This document shows, piece after piece, positions 9,209 to 16,917 of a stretch of 64,000 nucleotides of DNA. The notes under the pieces are model-generated. The model was not told the origin of the DNA. It saw only the letters and a list, made by a program, of their open reading frames with translations, and searched no databases. Numbering within the stretch: position 1 is the stretch's first letter; each line of letters opens with the position of its first letter. The stretch comes from Tindallia magadiensis. Its GTDB lineage: Bacteria > Bacillota > Clostridia > Peptostreptococcales > Tindalliaceae. The translations under genes and the position numbers were made by a program. The stretch lies in the NCBI RefSeq assembly GCF_900113635.1, contig NZ_FOQA01000002.1, forward strand, positions 310,001 through 374,000. The letters run 5' to 3'.

Positions 9209-9249
9209 CGATGAACCACAAAGGACACAAAGGGACACGAAGAAAAGCC

Positions 9250-9277
9250 TAAAGTATAATAGAAAATATGACGATAA
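9250..9277 (+). promoter_or_regulatory. Sigma-D promoter for flagellin
   Basis: TAAAGTAT (9250-9257), then GACGATAA (9270-9277), giving TAAA-N16-GACGATAA, one base off the sigma-28 -10 consensus. The predicted transcript begins near 9284, with a leader of about 130 bases holding a GCCCTA/TAGGGC hairpin (9289-9307). Confidence 0.78.
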
Positions 9278-9413
9278 CAAAAGTGAACGCCCTAAAAGCA
9301 ATAGGGCAGGGATAAAAGAAACAATCGGCAACAGGCCAGGGAGGGCATTGTGCCGCCGTCAATACCATGGAGGGTTCAGACAATAAAAAATAAGAGAGTG
9401 GAGGGAATCACCC

Positions 9414-11369
9414 ATGAGAATTAACCATAACATTCCGGCATTAAATGCCCATCGAATTTTAAACCGAAACAACAATTCAGCATCTGAAACAATGGAAAGA
9501 CTATCTTCTGGACGAAGGATCAATCGTGCAAAAGACGACGCCGCTGGTATGGCTATCAGTGAAAAAATGAAAACACAGATTCGTGGACTTCGAAAGGCCA
9601 GCCAAAACACCTTGGACGGCATCTCGCTAATCCAGACAGCGGAAGGTGCTATGAACGAAGTGCATTCCATGCTTCAACGGATGCGAGAACTTGCGGTACA
9701 GTCGGCGAACGGAACCACTACGGATGACGATCGAGAAGCCATTCAATCAGAAATAGACCAGTTGACTTCAGAAGTAAACCGTATTGCTAACGGTACAGAA
9801 TTTAATACTCGAAATTTGCTGAGAGGGAATGAAGGGCCAAATTCCAATACAACGGTACATCGGATGAGTACGGGAGAAGCAGCAACGATTGTGTCGCCAT
9901 ATCAGATAAAAGGTGATGCGGACTTATCAAGCGAAGACATGACCATTACCATTGATGGAGAAGAACGAGTGATACGCCTTGCCAGCATCGATGGAAGTGG
10001 TTCAGAAGAAGAGCAAAAGAATAAAATGGTAGAGGTTATTAATGATGCCATTGGAGATCTAGGAAATGCTATTTTAACTAGCAGTGGCAATATAGAAATT
10101 AGAAGCACCTCTGTAGGAGGTAACAGCAATATAGAGATTGAAGGGACAAAGCTGGCCCTGCATGGTTTTGGATTGATGAGTGAAGAAGATTATAACGATA
10201 GTGATCTGAAAGCACAGCCAATCACAGCTCGTGGTAAAGCCGAAGTAGATACTGGATACGCAGAAGGAAGTATTCTATTTAATGAAATACCGGAAGCTGG
10301 ATCAACCCTAACCATTGGGGGTACAAAAATTGAGTTTTTTGACAGTTCTGTAGAACCATATACAGGATCATATCGGCCGATTGATATCAGCGATGGAGAT
10401 GGTAACCCAAGAGACTTGGACGAGATTATTGATATTATTACAGGCATGGATTTTATGGGAATCGATAGCATTGAAAGAGACCGAATCAGTACACCGACAA
10501 ACTTTGAGGTGATAACGCCAAGTGTGGCTGGGACACCAGGAGAATACTCTTTCGAACTATTAAGCCAGCCGGTAGCAGGAGAAACCATTACTATTGGAGG
10601 AGTAGAATTTGAATTTACCAATGATGATTCTGGAGTGGAAATTGGTACTGATCTAGACGCTACAATAGCAAATTTAGAAGCGGCTATTAACGATGAGGGA
10701 ACATTCGATGCAACCACCACAGGAAACCCTATCACTATAACCGAAACTGATGATTCGGGAACTGAAGATATCACCGTTGAAAGCACCGTAGGGACCTATG
10801 TTGATCGTATTGTGTTTACGGCTACAGAAGAAGGCTTTGCTGGGCAATCTATATTCCTGGAAGGCACTCCGAAAGAGTTTGTTGCTAATTTACAAATTGG
10901 ACCAAACCAAGGACAGGGATTCCGTCTTTCAGTCGGAGATATTCGAGCGGTACAACTTAATATCAGTTCTGAAACACCGGATGGAAACACCGGAGTTAGA
11001 GGAGCATCCTATCGACAGGTAAAAGGTGTTACGGATGGTCTTTCTGAAGGTATGGTTGAACATTCTCTTAACGTTTCTGATGAGGAAAGTGCTACAGCTG
11101 CTATTACCGTGTACAATAACGCTATCATTCAAGTAGCCCAGCTTCGTGGAGAACTGGGAGCTATCCAAAATCGACTGGAATATACCTCGGCTAACTTGGA
11201 TAACACGATGGAAAATATGACAGCGGCCCTTTCGAGAATAGAAGATGCGGATATGGCTTTGGAAATGAGTGAATATACAAAAATGAACGTAATGATGCAA
11301 GCAGGGACCTCCATGCTTGCTCAGGCAAACCAACAACCACAAATGGTGTTACAGTTGTTGCAAGGATAG
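9414..11369 (+). CDS. hag: Flagellin with long variable insert
   Basis: A 651-residue flagellar filament subunit. The N-terminal D0/D1 region (about 1-140, opening MRINHNIPALNAHRIL) and the C-terminal D1/D0 region (about 550-651, with the ANLDNTMENMTAALSRIED stretch) are typical, so export, FliS binding and polymerisation should be intact. Between them lies about 400 residues of surface-exposed domain, making it more than twice the size of minimal flagellins. The insert is strongly acidic and contains two related modules with the pattern AG-T-TIGG-FEF near residues 294 and 386. Ribosome site GGAGGG at 9400-9405, eight bases from ATG. It is expressed from a sigma-D promoter, with fliS following 28 bases downstream. 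Confidence 0.96.
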   Translation: MRINHNIPALNAHRILNRNNNSASETMERLSSGRRINRAKDDAAGMAISEKMKTQIRGLRKASQNTLDGISLIQTAEGAMNEVHSMLQRMRELAVQSANGTTTDDDREAIQSEIDQLTSEVNRIANGTEFNTRNLLRGNEGPNSNTTVHRMSTGEAATIVSPYQIKGDADLSSEDMTITIDGEERVIRLASIDGSGSEEEQKNKMVEVINDAIGDLGNAILTSSGNIEIRSTSVGGNSNIEIEGTKLALHGFGLMSEEDYNDSDLKAQPITARGKAEVDTGYAEGSILFNEIPEAGSTLTIGGTKIEFFDSSVEPYTGSYRPIDISDGDGNPRDLDEIIDIITGMDFMGIDSIERDRISTPTNFEVITPSVAGTPGEYSFELLSQPVAGETITIGGVEFEFTNDDSGVEIGTDLDATIANLEAAINDEGTFDATTTGNPITITETDDSGTEDITVESTVGTYVDRIVFTATEEGFAGQSIFLEGTPKEFVANLQIGPNQGQGFRLSVGDIRAVQLNISSETPDGNTGVRGASYRQVKGVTDGLSEGMVEHSLNVSDEESATAAITVYNNAIIQVAQLRGELGAIQNRLEYTSANLDNTMENMTAALSRIEDADMALEMSEYTKMNVMMQAGTSMLAQANQQPQMVLQLLQG

Positions 11370-11397
11370 GGATAATTGAGTTTATAGGGGGTAGAGT

Positions 11398-11871
11398 ATG
11401 ACGGATCAGGAAAAATTAGCAGAAAAGGTTGAAAATGCAAGTCCGGTTCAGTTAGTAGTAATGATGTTAGGAGGATTGGACGGAGAACTCGACCGGGGCA
11501 TCAATGCGGTAGAAACGAAAGAAGAAGAAACTCTTAAAATAGCTGTTGATAAAGCCCGGGCTATTTTAACAGAATTGTTGGCGACTTTGTGGGGAGATTC
11601 GGAAGTGGCAATTTCCTCTCGGCAAGTATATATTTACCTCAATAAATTAATAACTGATGCTGGAAATCGAAGCATAAAAGAGCCGTTAGAAGAAGCGAAA
11701 AAAGTTTTAGAACCTATATTAGAAGGATGGCAGCATTTAGAAAAAAACCCATCACTTACCGAAGAGACTTCCAACCAAAAAGGACCTTCTATCGTTGCGG
11801 GAATGACTTATGGAAAAGGAACCCTTAATGAAAGCCTTATGGACGGCGATGATCGATTAGGGAAAGGCTAG
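11398..11871 (+). CDS. fliS: Flagellar export chaperone FliS
   Basis: A 157-residue cytoplasmic chaperone that caps the C-terminus of flagellin and prevents premature polymerisation. The family pattern is recognisable: a NASPVQLVVMMLGGL opening, a KARAILTELLATL helix, a YIYLNKLITDA helix and a final ILEGW. The first helix lacks the usual Tyr-rich start, and the last 40 residues are an extra polar tail. AGGGGG precedes the ATG. It lies directly after flagellin and shares its transcript, which ends in the hairpin at 11958. fliD, the usual neighbour, is not in the window. Confidence 0.9.
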   Translation: MTDQEKLAEKVENASPVQLVVMMLGGLDGELDRGINAVETKEEETLKIAVDKARAILTELLATLWGDSEVAISSRQVYIYLNKLITDAGNRSIKEPLEEAKKVLEPILEGWQHLEKNPSLTEETSNQKGPSIVAGMTYGKGTLNESLMDGDDRLGKG

Positions 11872-11957
11872 AAGAGCAAAGTATAAGGGAATAGGTTACA
11901 AGGCAAGGCGGCTTGCACCCTTGAGAGTGATAAATGTTAAAAGTTAATAAATAAGAG

Positions 11958-11989
11958 GTAAAAGGAGTAGCGACGGCTACTCCTTTTAC
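11958..11989 (+). terminator. Terminator of the flagellin-fliS unit
   Basis: A perfect 14-bp stem (11958-11971 with 11976-11989) closes a GACG loop, with TTTT inside the 3' arm. The T tract after the stem is weak. The rest of the spacer up to 12116 shows no gene. Confidence 0.78.
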
Positions 11990-12116
11990 AGTTTCAAATC
12001 ATTTGAAAATCAAAGATAGGTTTTACTGAAGGATATACTATTTGATGATAGAATAGATGAGTGGTGACATCCTTTAATTGTTTTGGAGAAGTTGCTTATT
12101 TTATCATAAGGATTAA

Positions 12117-13505
12117 TTAAAAAGGACCGTAGTCAATAAGAACAGCGATTGAAATTAGTACGATACCTATAACTGTCCAAATAAGAAAAAGAGGAAGCAT
12201 CCATTTAGCCCATTTTTCCCAACTGATTCCAGCAATAGCCAGAGCTGCCATGAAATATCCGGAAGTAGGCGAAATGACATTTGTAAAACCATCTCCAAAC
12301 TGAAATGCAAGTACGGCTGTTTGACGAGTTATTCCTACAACATCAGCCATAGGAGCCATGATAGGCATAGATACTGCTGCTTGTCCACTACCTGATGGGA
12401 CAAAAATATTTATCAGTGTTTGGACGAAAAACATACCAACTCCACTAAGGACGGTAGGTAAACCTTCTACTAAGTTAGCTAAGGTATATATAGTAGTATC
12501 TAATATATTACCATTTTCCATTACAACCATTATCGTGGTAGCAAGACCAATGATGAGTGCTCCATACACTAAGCTTTGGGCACCTTTAATAAACTCTTCA
12601 GCAATTTGATTAGGTTTATGTCCACCGACGAGACCTGCTGTAATACCAATTATGAGAAATAGAGCTGTTAATTCATTGATGTAAAAGCCCCATAAGCCTA
12701 CTCCAAGTGCAAGAAAAGCAATGCCAATAATCAGTACTGTGAAAACAGCTTTATGTCTTGAGGTCATCTCCTTCAAATCATTCAAGTCTAACTTATGTTG
12801 TCGCTTTAAGTCCTCTTCATAAGTGGGGCTACTGGTGGGATTCTTTTGGACTTTGGAAGCGTGACGATAAACATAGATCATAGTGACTCCGAGAATTAAA
12901 ATGTAGGCAATCAAACGAAATGTAAATCCTGAAAATAAGGGGAGTCCTGAGATACCCTGAGCAATGCCTATTGTAAAAGGATTAGCGAAGGCTCCGGCAA
13001 AACCTGCTCCGGCTCCGAGGAGAATCATTGCTGTTCCCGTGATGGAATCGAAACCAAGTGCTAAAGCCAGAGCTATTACAATAGGATAAAACGGAAGTAC
13101 TTCTTCGGCAACGCCTAACATAGAGCCTGCTAAAGAAAATACAAACATGACAATTGGTATGATTAATTTTTCTTTTCCTGCCATAGATTTAACTACTGTT
13201 CCGATTCCTGCATCAATGGTTCCGGTGGATTGGATAATTCCAAAAGATCCACCAATCATTAATACAAAGAAAATAATAAGACCCGCTTGAACCATACCTT
13301 GGGGAATTGATTCAAATAATCCAAAGGGTGTAACAGGTGTTTGTTCTACATATTCAAAGCTATCAACGACAACAACTATTCTGCCTGTTTCTGGGTCTTC
13401 TACGCGTTGAAATTCCCCAGCAGGAACGATGTAGGTCATAATAACAGCAATAACAATAACCATAAACAACAGTACATATGTGTGAGGTATCTTGATTTTA
13501 TTCAT
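12117..13505 (-). CDS. YfcC family carrier (C4-dicarboxylate/amino-acid anaerobic carrier-like)
   Basis: A 462-residue polytopic membrane protein of the YfcC/DcuC superfamily, thought to carry amino acids, peptides or dicarboxylates. It has a membrane anchor followed by VPAGEF, then 11-13 hydrophobic segments. The two re-entrant signature regions are well kept: GAGAGFAGAFANPFTIGIAQ in the first half and PSGSGQAAVSMPIM in the second. It is clearly paralogous, over the full and equal length, to the gene at 15234. It follows the M20 peptidase after 49 bases, suggesting joint uptake and hydrolysis of one substrate. Start has GGAGGG. The substrate is not deducible. Confidence 0.88.
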   Translation of the reverse strand: MNKIKIPHTYVLLFMVIVIAVIMTYIVPAGEFQRVEDPETGRIVVVVDSFEYVEQTPVTPFGLFESIPQGMVQAGLIIFFVLMIGGSFGIIQSTGTIDAGIGTVVKSMAGKEKLIIPIVMFVFSLAGSMLGVAEEVLPFYPIVIALALALGFDSITGTAMILLGAGAGFAGAFANPFTIGIAQGISGLPLFSGFTFRLIAYILILGVTMIYVYRHASKVQKNPTSSPTYEEDLKRQHKLDLNDLKEMTSRHKAVFTVLIIGIAFLALGVGLWGFYINELTALFLIIGITAGLVGGHKPNQIAEEFIKGAQSLVYGALIIGLATTIMVVMENGNILDTTIYTLANLVEGLPTVLSGVGMFFVQTLINIFVPSGSGQAAVSMPIMAPMADVVGITRQTAVLAFQFGDGFTNVISPTSGYFMAALAIAGISWEKWAKWMLPLFLIWTVIGIVLISIAVLIDYGPF

Positions 13506-13554
13506 AAAAACCCTCCTATTCGATCGTTGATGGTATAAGATGGTGAAAACAAGC

Positions 13555-14733
13555 TTACATACAAAATTTTTCTATGAGGCTATAATATATATGGGTGGCC
13601 TGCCAAATTTGATCGATAGAACAAAACTCATTATTAGAGTGAGCTTGAGTAATATCTCCTGGTCCCAAAACGATAACGGAAGTATCAAGATTATTACTTA
13701 GCTGAGCTCCGTCACTCCACCCAGGAAAAGCTACAGGTCCAGATTTAACCTTGGTGATGTTTTCAGAAATGCGAAGAGTTTCGATAACAAAAGGATCATC
13801 TGGCGATATGCTATGGGGCATATTATAAAGAGCAGCTGTTGCTTCATCCATTCTTTTGATTAAAAAACTTCCGCCATTACATTTAGCGATCGCCTTAGTA
13901 GCGATTTCCTCGATTTCTTCATAAAGTTCTAAGATGCTTTCGCTAGGGAGCCATCTTCTATCAATTTGAAGGATACAATGATCTGGAACAATATTCGGAT
14001 CGTTTCCTCCCTTTAAGACTCCAGGATTTATAGTAGCGGAGCCTAGCAATGGATAGATTTTCTTTTCCAATTTTGGTTCTAGTTCATTTCGAAGTAAGGT
14101 AAGAAACTCATTAGCTAGATAAATAGCATTAATTCCATTACGTGGGGTACTTCCATGCGTAGCAAGACCCTGGAAAGTAACTTCAATCCATTCCATTCCT
14201 TTATGAGCAATTGCTGTTTTGAGGTTAGTAGGTTCTCCGATGATAGCAAGTGTAGGTTCTATAACTTTGGTTCGAACAATTCTTTCTGTACCTTTACAAC
14301 ATTGCTCCTCATCAATAACCCCGGCAAAAACGACTCCTTCTTTTAAAGGTATTCCCTTTCTTTTTATGGCAATCATGGCACTAATCATGGCAGCCAGAGC
14401 GCCTTTCATATCTACTGAACCACGTCCGTAAAGTCTTCCATTTTCTATAAATGGCTTGAAAGGGTCATACTCCATATTAAAGCCTGGTACGGTATCGGTA
14501 TGTCCATTAAACATGAAATAGTGCCCACTATTGCTACCCGGAAGAAATCCGTAAACATTTGGTCTGTGAGGCTCTATTTCTTCTAATTCTGTCATGATTT
14601 TTTCAGCTTTAAATACATCTTTGATGAAGTGAGCAATAGTAAATTCCTGACCTTGATTTTCTTTATGACTTTGGATACTAATTAGTTTTTTGGCTAAGGA
14701 AATAACCTCACTCTGGTTAATCCATTGATCCAT
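13555..14733 (-). CDS. M20 family metallopeptidase (ArgE/DapE-type deacylase)
   Basis: A 392-residue cytoplasmic di-zinc hydrolase of the M20/ArgE/DapE family, which cleaves N-acyl amino acids or dipeptides. Visible ligands and catalytic residues: H78 in HTDTVP, D108 in GRGSVDMKG, the catalytic acid pair in DEEQ (141-144), the GEPT loop, and a C-terminal His in QAHSNNEF. Length fits the family. The start ATG has AGGGGG nine bases upstream. A consensus promoter with palindromic operator candidates lies in its 190-base upstream spacer, directly downstream of the ArsR-type regulator gene. First gene of a two-gene unit with the YfcC carrier at 12117. Confidence 0.92.
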   Translation of the reverse strand: MDQWINQSEVISLAKKLISIQSHKENQGQEFTIAHFIKDVFKAEKIMTELEEIEPHRPNVYGFLPGSNSGHYFMFNGHTDTVPGFNMEYDPFKPFIENGRLYGRGSVDMKGALAAMISAMIAIKRKGIPLKEGVVFAGVIDEEQCCKGTERIVRTKVIEPTLAIIGEPTNLKTAIAHKGMEWIEVTFQGLATHGSTPRNGINAIYLANEFLTLLRNELEPKLEKKIYPLLGSATINPGVLKGGNDPNIVPDHCILQIDRRWLPSESILELYEEIEEIATKAIAKCNGGSFLIKRMDEATAALYNMPHSISPDDPFVIETLRISENITKVKSGPVAFPGWSDGAQLSNNLDTSVIVLGPGDITQAHSNNEFCSIDQIWQATHIYYSLIEKFCM

Positions 14734-14771
14734 TAATATGCACCCCCTATTTACATTTCGATATGATTAAG

Positions 14772-14792
14772 AATGTCAACGCGTTAGACATT
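14772..14792. promoter_or_regulatory. Inverted repeat (candidate operator 3)
   Basis: AATGTC (14772-14777) and GACATT (14787-14792) are perfect complements around nine bases that include the palindrome AACGCGTT. It lies in the predicted leader of the M20 peptidase transcript. Confidence 0.45.
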
Positions 14793-14798
14793 AAAATA

Positions 14799-14820
14799 TC
14801 ACAATGAGTTATCATTGTGA
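14799..14820. promoter_or_regulatory. Inverted repeat just downstream of the predicted start site (candidate operator 2)
   Basis: TCACAATGA (14799-14807) and TCATTGTGA (14812-14820) form a perfect 9-bp inverted repeat with four bases between. The predicted minus-strand transcription start (about 14825) abuts it, a typical repressor position. Confidence 0.6.
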
Positions 14821-14831
14821 CCTTTATCAGC

Positions 14832-14860
14832 ATTATACACTATAGGTTGATAAACATCAA
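14832..14860 (-). promoter_or_regulatory. Sigma-A promoter of the M20 peptidase-carrier unit
   Basis: On the minus strand: TTGATG (14860-14855), 17 bases, TATAAT (14837-14832). The predicted start is near 14825, giving a leader of about 90 bases to the ATG at 14733. The -35 is embedded in an inverted repeat. Confidence 0.78.
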
Positions 14861-14865
14861 CCTAT
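14842..14865. promoter_or_regulatory. Inverted repeat over the -35 (candidate operator 1)
   Basis: ATAGGTTGAT (14842-14851) and ATCAACCTAT (14856-14865) form a perfect 10-bp inverted repeat with a four-base spacer. It covers the -35 hexamer of the M20 promoter, so a bound dimer would exclude RNA polymerase. Confidence 0.6.
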
Positions 14866-14923
14866 TATCTGCAGAATTGAAGATTTATTCTAAATAATTC
14901 AATTAAAATATAAACATAGGTCT

Positions 14924-15208
14924 TTACCAATAAATAAAAGCAAGAATGCTTTCGGCGAGAGAAGTTAGCTTGTACTTGTTTACAGAATAGTAAATCTCTT
15001 TTCCGCTTTTTCTAGATACCAAAACACCCGCTCGTTTCATAATTTGTAAATGATGCGAGATAGTAGGTCTAGAAACTTTACAGTTACTAGATATTTCATT
15101 GACATTTAACTCCTTATTTCCCAGAAGGAATAAAATTTCTACTCTTGTTTCATCGGATAAGGCTTTCATAACCTCCGTGTCGATTAAATTTTCGTTAATT
15201 CCTGACAT
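14924..15208 (-). CDS. ArsR/SmtB-type winged-helix regulator
   Basis: A 94-residue DNA-binding protein. The fold is typical: ALSDETRVEILFLL helix, recognition helix KVSRPTISHHLQIMKRAG, and beta wing RKSGKEIYYSV. The classical metal-binding ELCVCDL box is missing (here LNVNEISSNC, one Cys), so it probably senses something other than a soft metal. The start is the ATG at 15208, with GGAG seven bases upstream; an upstream in-frame ATG at 15247 would overlap the preceding carrier gene and lacks a ribosome site. It ends 190 bases before the M20 peptidase, whose promoter carries three inverted repeats. Control of that unit is the obvious inference. Confidence 0.9.
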   Translation of the reverse strand: MSGINENLIDTEVMKALSDETRVEILFLLGNKELNVNEISSNCKVSRPTISHHLQIMKRAGVLVSRKSGKEIYYSVNKYKLTSLAESILAFIYW

Positions 15209-15233
15209 ATAAACACTCCAGTATGTGTATATT

Positions 15234-16622
15234 CTAGTAAGGTCCAAGTTGAATCGTAATAGACAATATAATTAGCAAAACGCCTATGATTGTCCAGTAT
15301 AAAAATAAAGGCAGAACCCATTTTGCCCATTTTTTCCAACTGATTCTTCCAATAGCAAGGGCTGCCATGAAATAGCCGGAAGTAGGGCTTATAATGTTAG
15401 AAAATCCATCTCCGAACTGATATGCAAGCACCATTGTTTGACGTGAGACTGAGGTTAGGTCTCCTATAGGTTTCATAATAGGAATAACGGCTGCAGCTTG
15501 CCCGCTTCCTGATGGGATAAAAAGATTGATAAAGCTTTGTACAATAAACATTCCTATGCCTACTCCAATTTTTCCAAAGCCCTCAATGCTAGAAGCTAGA
15601 TGAAAAATCAAAGAGTCTAAAATGTAGCCGTTTTTCATAATCATTGTAATGCTTCGTGCAAGACCGATAATGAGAGCACCATACATAATATTTGAAGATC
15701 CTTTTATAAACTCAGTAGCTATTACTGATGAATTCAGTTTGGCAACAATTCCTGACAAAATTCCCATAACAATAAAAAGTGCAGCCATTTTTGTGGTATT
15801 AAACTCGCCAAAAGTAACAATATAGATTAAGAAAAGCACTGAAAGGAAAATAACAGTAAGTACTCTCTTATGCGTGTTTTCTAAGGAGGGAATCCTATTA
15901 AAATCAAGTTTTTGATTTCTTAATTGATCTTCGGTATAAGTTATGCTGGCAGTAGGATTCGTTTCTATCTTCTTGACGTACCTGAGGACATAGCATATAG
16001 AGGGTATCAAAAGTAGAAGATACGTTAAAAAACGAAAGTGATATCCAGAAAACAGAGGTAAATCAGCAAGTATTTGGGCAACTCCAGTAGTGAATGGATT
16101 CAAGATGCCTGCAGCAAAACCTGCACCTGTTCCTAAAAGCACCATAGCTACACCTGTGAAAGAATCATATCCTAGTGTTAGAGCAATAGTAATAAACAAA
16201 GGATAAAACGGCAAAGCTTCTTCTGCCGTTCCTAAAAAAGTGCCACAGAGAGAAAAAATAATCATGATAAAAACAATTAAACGCTTTCCTTTTTTTTGAT
16301 TTAGATGAGCTACGTGAGCAATAAATACGGTGAGAGTGCCCGTTTTATTAATAATGCTATAGGCACCACCAACAATAAAAACAAAGAAAATAATGTCGGC
16401 AGCATCTAACATGCCTTCAAGAATACCTTCAAACATGCCGAACGGTGATACAGGTTGCTGCTCAACTACTTTATATGAATGTTCAAGAACATAAGTGATT
16501 CCTGTATTTTCATCGGTACTGCGTTCAAAGCTACCAGCAGGTACAAAATAGGTTAATACGGTGACGAAAATAATGATATAAAAGAAAAGTACGTAAGAAT
16601 GAGGAAATTTGATTCTTTTCAT
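15234..16622 (-). CDS. YfcC family carrier, second paralogue
   Basis: A 462-residue membrane carrier, the same length as the one at 12117 and alike throughout: MKRIKFPHSYVLFF opening, VPAGSFERS, GTGAGFAAGILNPFTTGVAQ and PSGSGQAAAVIPIM. Sequence divergence is well beyond recent duplication, so the pair probably differ in substrate or in use. The start chosen is the ATG at 16622, behind GGGAGG with seven bases spacing; a start 21 bases further upstream overlaps that site. The arsR-type gene begins 25 bases after its stop, so the carrier and regulator are probably co-transcribed from the consensus promoter at 16740-16767. Confidence 0.88.
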   Translation of the reverse strand: MKRIKFPHSYVLFFYIIIFVTVLTYFVPAGSFERSTDENTGITYVLEHSYKVVEQQPVSPFGMFEGILEGMLDAADIIFFVFIVGGAYSIINKTGTLTVFIAHVAHLNQKKGKRLIVFIMIIFSLCGTFLGTAEEALPFYPLFITIALTLGYDSFTGVAMVLLGTGAGFAAGILNPFTTGVAQILADLPLFSGYHFRFLTYLLLLIPSICYVLRYVKKIETNPTASITYTEDQLRNQKLDFNRIPSLENTHKRVLTVIFLSVLFLIYIVTFGEFNTTKMAALFIVMGILSGIVAKLNSSVIATEFIKGSSNIMYGALIIGLARSITMIMKNGYILDSLIFHLASSIEGFGKIGVGIGMFIVQSFINLFIPSGSGQAAAVIPIMKPIGDLTSVSRQTMVLAYQFGDGFSNIISPTSGYFMAALAIGRISWKKWAKWVLPLFLYWTIIGVLLIILSITIQLGPY

Positions 16623-16739
16623 TGGAGAACCTCCCTGTAACATTAAACAGTGGTGAAGATCAACGAATAAAAGATTTTGTTAATGCTTTTGTAGAAGTGC
16701 TTTTGTAAGGGATACGTTGAATTTTGAATGATACATATA

Positions 16740-16767
16740 ATTATATCTTACTTGTTTGAAATGTCAA
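16740..16767 (-). promoter_or_regulatory. Consensus sigma-A promoter of the carrier-regulator unit
   Basis: On the minus strand: TTGACA (16767-16762), 16 bases, TATAAT (16745-16740), both hexamers perfect. The predicted leader is about 110 bases. None of the palindromes seen before the M20 gene recurs here. Confidence 0.82.
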
Positions 16768-16917
16768 AAGGGATCATAGGATTAAGCTTAGATTCAGACT
16801 TGATATGTAGCTTAATAGCTACTTATGATATACTAATAAGTAAAAATACTTATAGAAGAATGGAAGAGAGAATGAAACAGAATATGCCTCTAGATGGCGA
16901 AACAAAGGAGTTTTTCG

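Noticed and set aside
9902-11342. Several minus-strand open frames opposite flagellin (up to 198 codons)
   Set aside because: They mirror the flagellin codon pattern, lack ribosome sites and resemble no family.
14799-14820. CRP-type site (TGTGA and TCACA present)
   Set aside because: The half-sites face outward, the reverse of the CRP consensus order.
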